Of a stretch of 9,476 nt of DNA, positions 7,101 through 9,476 are shown piece by piece. Below the pieces are notes generated by a model. It did not search any database and was not told where the DNA came from. It saw only the letters and a program-made list of their open reading frames with translations. Made by a program: the position numbers and the translations under genes. Each line of letters begins with the position of its first letter. Position 1 is the stretch's first letter. Source of the DNA: Candidatus Phaeomarinibacter sp. (GTDB taxonomy: Bacteria; Pseudomonadota; Alphaproteobacteria; CGMCC-115125); the NCBI GenBank assembly GCA_028279995.1, contig JANQMQ010000210.1:1-9476 (forward strand). The letters are read 5' to 3'.

Positions 7101-7279
7101 CAGAAACCCGCGCCGTTATCGGCGTGGTGGTTCTGGCCGGTGTACTCACATCGATTGTACTGACCCTGATCGTTGTGCCGGTTGCCTATGACAAACTGGC
7201 GCGCAATACAGGGTCCGCCGGTGACGTACGCCGACGCCTGTTCCGTGAGCGGGGCGGGTCTACACAGCCTGCCGAGTAA
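4163..7279 (+). CDS. RND efflux pump inner-membrane permease (HAE1 family)
   Basis: A complete 1038-residue proton-driven drug/hydrophobe exporter, close to AcrB (1049) in length. It shows the two-fold layout: a TM helix near 10-30, a large periplasmic loop (about 35-335), TM2-6 (about 336-490), a cytosolic linker and TM7 (about 525-545), a second periplasmic loop (about 550-850), then TM8-12 (about 852-1010). The TM4 motif G-L-V-V-D-D-S-I-V-V-L-E-N contains Asp401 and Asp402, matching the AcrB proton-relay pair 407/408. TM10 G-L-A-A-K-N-G-I-L-I-V-E-F contains Lys924, matching AcrB Lys940, and R-F-R-P-I-V-M-T-G (954-962) follows. All relay residues are present, so it should be active. It works as a trimer with the adaptor encoded just upstream and a TolC-like channel encoded elsewhere. 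Substrates cannot be told from sequence. It ends in TAA, 20 bp inside the opposing transporter gene. Confidence 0.95.
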   Translation: MFLSDISVTRPVVAMVLAMLLVVFGIVSFTQLPLRQYPDIDPPVVSVETSYPGAAASVVEARITELVEERISGIEGIDFIESQSRDGRSDVTIRFKTGRDVDAAANDVRDRVSRIADNLPEEADPPEIQKVDSNERVIMWLNLTSSRLNVPELTDYAERYLVDRFSVLPGVARVRVGGAQSYAMRIWLDRLQMAARGLTANDVEQALRAENVELPAGAVESVERQFTVRVARAFSSAEDFEQLVLAQGDDGYLLRLGDIARVERAPAEDRSFFRGNTVPQVGIGIVKQSVANTVEVARAAKDEAERLRPTLPDGMSIEQSFDTSIFIESAINEVYKTLAIAMGLVILVILAFLGNLRAMLVPAVTVPISIVASFTLLLILGFSVNLLTLLALVLAIGLVVDDSIVVLENIQRRMDEMGETALVAAFEGTRQVGFAVLATTAVLISVFVPISFTEGNIGRLFTEFALAMASAVAISSLVALTVSPMIASKILTPRDDTNRVSKAISTGLDRARETYGRILEWALGHALVVVAVFAALLAGTLALLNTLEQEYSPAEDQGAVFLIVSGPEGATHAYMREYMDEIEARMMPLVDDREINRLLVRSPSAFGNTEVYNTGIVIVILNDWGERRDAFTIMNDVRQRLGDLPGVRAFPIMRRGFGGGTEKPVQFVIGGGTYAELAEWRDIVLAELETNNPGLEGIDWDYKETQPQLEVDVDYDRAAELGVTISNIGRTLETMLGSRRVTTYIENGEEYDVILEGERESQRTPTDLTNIYVRSDRSNQLIPLSNLVTLSELADSTVLNRYNRVRAITLEANLADGLSLGEALDHLNAIVDDKLPETVVVDYKGESRDYFTAGSALLFVFGLGIAVVFLVLAAQFESFVHPLVIMLTVPIVIGGGLLGLWVTGSTLNLYSQIGLIMLVGLAAKNGILIVEFANQLRDQGIEFSEALREACLTRFRPIVMTGITTAAGAIPLILASGAGAETRAVIGVVVLAGVLTSIVLTLIVVPVAYDKLARNTGSAGDVRRRLFRERGGSTQPAE

Positions 7280-9476
7280 CCTTCCGTGGCACGAGCCCTT
7301 CCAGCAGCCATGCCAAGGCAGGCAACAGGGTAACCGCTCCTACCATGTTCACCAGGAACATGAAGGACAGCAGCAGCCCCATATCGGCCTGGAACTTGAG
7401 GGCGGAAAACGCCCAGCTGGCGACACCGATGGCAAGGGTCAGCCCGGTGAAGACCACAGCCATGCCCGTTTCCTGCATCGCCTGCGGGAAGGCTTCCTGA
7501 ATGGGAACGCCCTCCTCCAGCCGGAACTGAAGCCGGTTGTAGATGTAGAAGGCATAATCGACGCCAATGCCCACAGCCAGCACGAGCACCGGCAGCGTGG
7601 ACGACTTGAGGCCGATACCCAGCTCGGTCATGAACCAGTAGCCCATAAAGGTAGCAACCAGCAGCGGGGCACAACAGCAAATGATCGCCCGCCAGTCCCG
7701 GTAGGCAAAGCCGACCAGCAGAATGATCGCCGCGAACACGTAAAGAAGCATCGGCAGTTCGTTTTCCGCGATCACTTCATTGGTGGCTGCGATGATGCCT
7801 GCGTTGCCGGTTGCCAGACGCAATGTCAGCCCTTCAACCGGATAGTCGGCAACATAGCTCTCAGCCGCCGCAACAACGCGCTCGATGGTCTCAGCTTTGT
7901 GATCTGTCAGGAACGCGATCACCGGCATGACGTCACACCGCCGGTTGATGAGACCCGTGCTTGAGGGAATGGGCGAGGTAATCAACCCAAGCGTCACTGG
8001 ATTGCGCGGTAGATGTGACCAGCGCAGATCATCTTCCATCCACAGGCGCATATTGTTTCGAGCGACTGTTGCCGTGGACACGACCGCAGCGACACCCGGC
8101 ACGTTGCTTAGATGCCAGCCGTAGTCCTCCAGCGCTTTCATGTAGGTGTGGTCGATGCATGCTTCGCCGGGTAGCTCGGCAACCGTGATGAAGGCATCCA
8201 GCGAAATGGCGAAGTTCTGTGTGATGAAGCGGACATCCTGATTGTATCGTGCGTCTTCCCGCAGCTCGGGAAGGCCTGCATGAATATCTCCCACATGCCG
8301 GTCACGCGACTGATAGACAGACACCACAAACAGCACAGCACCCAGCAGAAGAACCAGCTTGGCCGGCCCCGGACGGGCAACGCCACCAAGCTTCTGCATC
8401 AGGTCTGCACGCGAGGCCCGCAGTGTTGAAATCTGCGCCACAAAGTTTTTGCGCGGCAGCATATAGGACGCCAGCAGCGGCAGCATGATCAGGTTGGAGA
8501 TGATCTTGAGTGCAATACCCACCGTCGCAACAATTGCCATTTCCTGAATGATGGGGATCGGCACCAGCGCCAGCGTGAGAAAGCCCACAAGGTCGGTGAT
8601 CAGCGCCATGGAGCCCGGCAGGAACAGACGGCTGAAGGTGGAGCGCGCCGCTGTCTCCGCCGTGGCGCCATCAATCAGCTCACTTGTAAACAGATTGATC
8701 TGCTGCACGCCATGACTGACGCCGATGGCATAGACAAGAAACGGCACCAGAATGGCCAGCGGGTCCAGGCCGTAGCCGAGCACATACAGCGCACCGAACT
8801 GCCAGACGACCGAAACAAGCGAGCTGCCCACGGCAAGCAGCATGAGCTGAAAGGAACGCGCATACAGGTAAACGGCAATCGCCGTCAGGCCCAGCGCAAT
8901 CCCCATGAAGTACACAACACCGCCTGCACCGTCCGCAATGTCACCGATGCCCTTGGCAAAGCCGATGATGCGAATGGTGGTGAGATCATCTTCAAACTTG
9001 CCGCGCAGGCCCGTCTCCAGCTTGTGCGCAAGCTCGATGTAGTCGAGGCGCTCACCCGTAATCGGATTGATCTCCGCAAGCTCAAACCGGATAAGTACCG
9101 CGCTGTTGTCATGCGAGACATACTGGCCCGCGAACCCACCTCGCACAGTGTCGATGCGGATACGCTCCAACGCCTCCTGCGTAATCCGCTCGCGAGTCAC
9201 ATTCGCCGGAATGAGGTTGTACGCCTTGAACCCTTCCTCGGTGATTTCCATCACCCGCGTATTCGGCGTCCACATGGAGCGGATCGTCGCGCGGTCGACA
9301 CCCGGCAGATAGAAGACTTCATCCGAGATGTCGTAGTAGCGCTGGAAGAATTCCGGCGTCCACACGTCACCTTCCCTGGCTTCCACCGCCACAATGACAG
9401 CATTCGCCCCCGGAAGTTTCTCGCGGTAGTCGGAGAATGTCTCGATATACGGGTGCTCGGACGGCAGTTGCTTAAG
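7260..9476 (-). CDS. RND-superfamily transporter, MMPL/COG1033 type, C-terminal 738 residues
   Basis: The minus-strand frame is open from the window edge to the TAG at 7262-7260, so the true start lies to the right; a GTG at 9392 is internal because 28 further codons (including H-P-Y-I-E-T-F-S-D-Y) continue the periplasmic domain in frame. In visible numbering: rest of the first periplasmic loop (1-185), five or so TM helices (186-340), linker and TM7 (about 373-387), second periplasmic domain (about 390-570), and a final TM bundle (574-726) with G-I-G-V-D-Y-A-F-Y (636-644). This two-fold MMPL pattern is that of predicted exporters of the RND superfamily. I recall close relatives in operons with DUF1302, DUF1329 and YCF48-like proteins near hydrophobic-substrate catabolism genes, but none is visible here. 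No adaptor is adjacent in the window. The first half has G-V-S-H-G (252-256) where an Asp is usual. Confidence 0.85.
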   Translation of the reverse strand, partial: LKQLPSEHPYIETFSDYREKLPGANAVIVAVEAREGDVWTPEFFQRYYDISDEVFYLPGVDRATIRSMWTPNTRVMEITEEGFKAYNLIPANVTRERITQEALERIRIDTVRGGFAGQYVSHDNSAVLIRFELAEINPITGERLDYIELAHKLETGLRGKFEDDLTTIRIIGFAKGIGDIADGAGGVVYFMGIALGLTAIAVYLYARSFQLMLLAVGSSLVSVVWQFGALYVLGYGLDPLAILVPFLVYAIGVSHGVQQINLFTSELIDGATAETAARSTFSRLFLPGSMALITDLVGFLTLALVPIPIIQEMAIVATVGIALKIISNLIMLPLLASYMLPRKNFVAQISTLRASRADLMQKLGGVARPGPAKLVLLLGAVLFVVSVYQSRDRHVGDIHAGLPELREDARYNQDVRFITQNFAISLDAFITVAELPGEACIDHTYMKALEDYGWHLSNVPGVAAVVSTATVARNNMRLWMEDDLRWSHLPRNPVTLGLITSPIPSSTGLINRRCDVMPVIAFLTDHKAETIERVVAAAESYVADYPVEGLTLRLATGNAGIIAATNEVIAENELPMLLYVFAAIILLVGFAYRDWRAIICCCAPLLVATFMGYWFMTELGIGLKSSTLPVLVLAVGIGVDYAFYIYNRLQFRLEEGVPIQEAFPQAMQETGMAVVFTGLTLAIGVASWAFSALKFQADMGLLLSFMFLVNMVGAVTLLPALAWLLEGLVPRKVTRQAV

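Noticed and set aside
7260..9392. GTG at 9392 as the real start of the MMPL-type transporter
   Set aside because: The frame stays open to the window edge with sequence that reads naturally as more of the same periplasmic domain, and the first transmembrane helix expected by the family is missing if it starts here.

Overview
The window is an ordinary-looking, gene-dense piece of a bacterial chromosome, with GC of roughly 60% by eye. The gene types suggest an alphaproteobacterium: an alphaproteobacterial-style hydrophobe/amphiphile RND pump, a YecN-like MAPEG protein, a YggC-type kinase and a thiolase. A marine or hydrocarbon-associated Parvibaculum/Rhodobiaceae-like lineage is a guess only. 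No rRNA, tRNA, CRISPR array, insertion sequence, phage gene or defence system was recognised.

Layout. Positions 1-2740 hold four genes on the minus strand, in transcription order: glutamate dehydrogenase (2740-1496), a small four-helix MAPEG membrane protein (1410-1018), a P-loop kinase of the D-glycerate 3-kinase type (1021-176), and the first 37 codons of a thiolase/acetyl-CoA acetyltransferase (113 to beyond the left edge). Gaps are 85 bp, a 4-bp stop/start overlap, and 62 bp, so one operon is plausible. Two short GC-rich hairpins lie in the gaps; neither has a U-tract. A divergent intergenic region of about 230-260 bp (2741-2971 or 2998) separates this block from a plus-strand pair: an RND periplasmic adaptor (about 2972-4108) and a 1038-residue inner-membrane RND permease (4163-7279). 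Together these make a proton-driven tripartite efflux pump whose outer-membrane channel is not encoded here. From the right edge a second, unrelated RND-superfamily transporter (MMPL/COG1033 type, minus strand, 5' end outside the window) runs towards the pump. Its last 20 bp overlap the end of the permease gene tail to tail.

How the genes work together. The adaptor and permease clearly form one machine. The minus-strand genes serve central carbon and nitrogen metabolism (glutamate deamination, 3-phosphoglycerate or 2-phosphoglycerate formation, acetyl-CoA/acyl-CoA chemistry) but do not form a textbook pathway. The second RND protein probably belongs to an operon that continues to the right.

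Nothing here amounts to a convincing new biological system. The points most worth a second look are the tail-to-tail overlap of two RND-superfamily genes, the altered dinucleotide-domain motif of the glutamate dehydrogenase, the one-sided loss of the TM4 aspartate in the MMPL-type transporter, the strong palindrome inside the adaptor's signal-peptide coding region, the 12-bp repeat between adaptor and permease, and an inverted repeat in the dehydrogenase leader.
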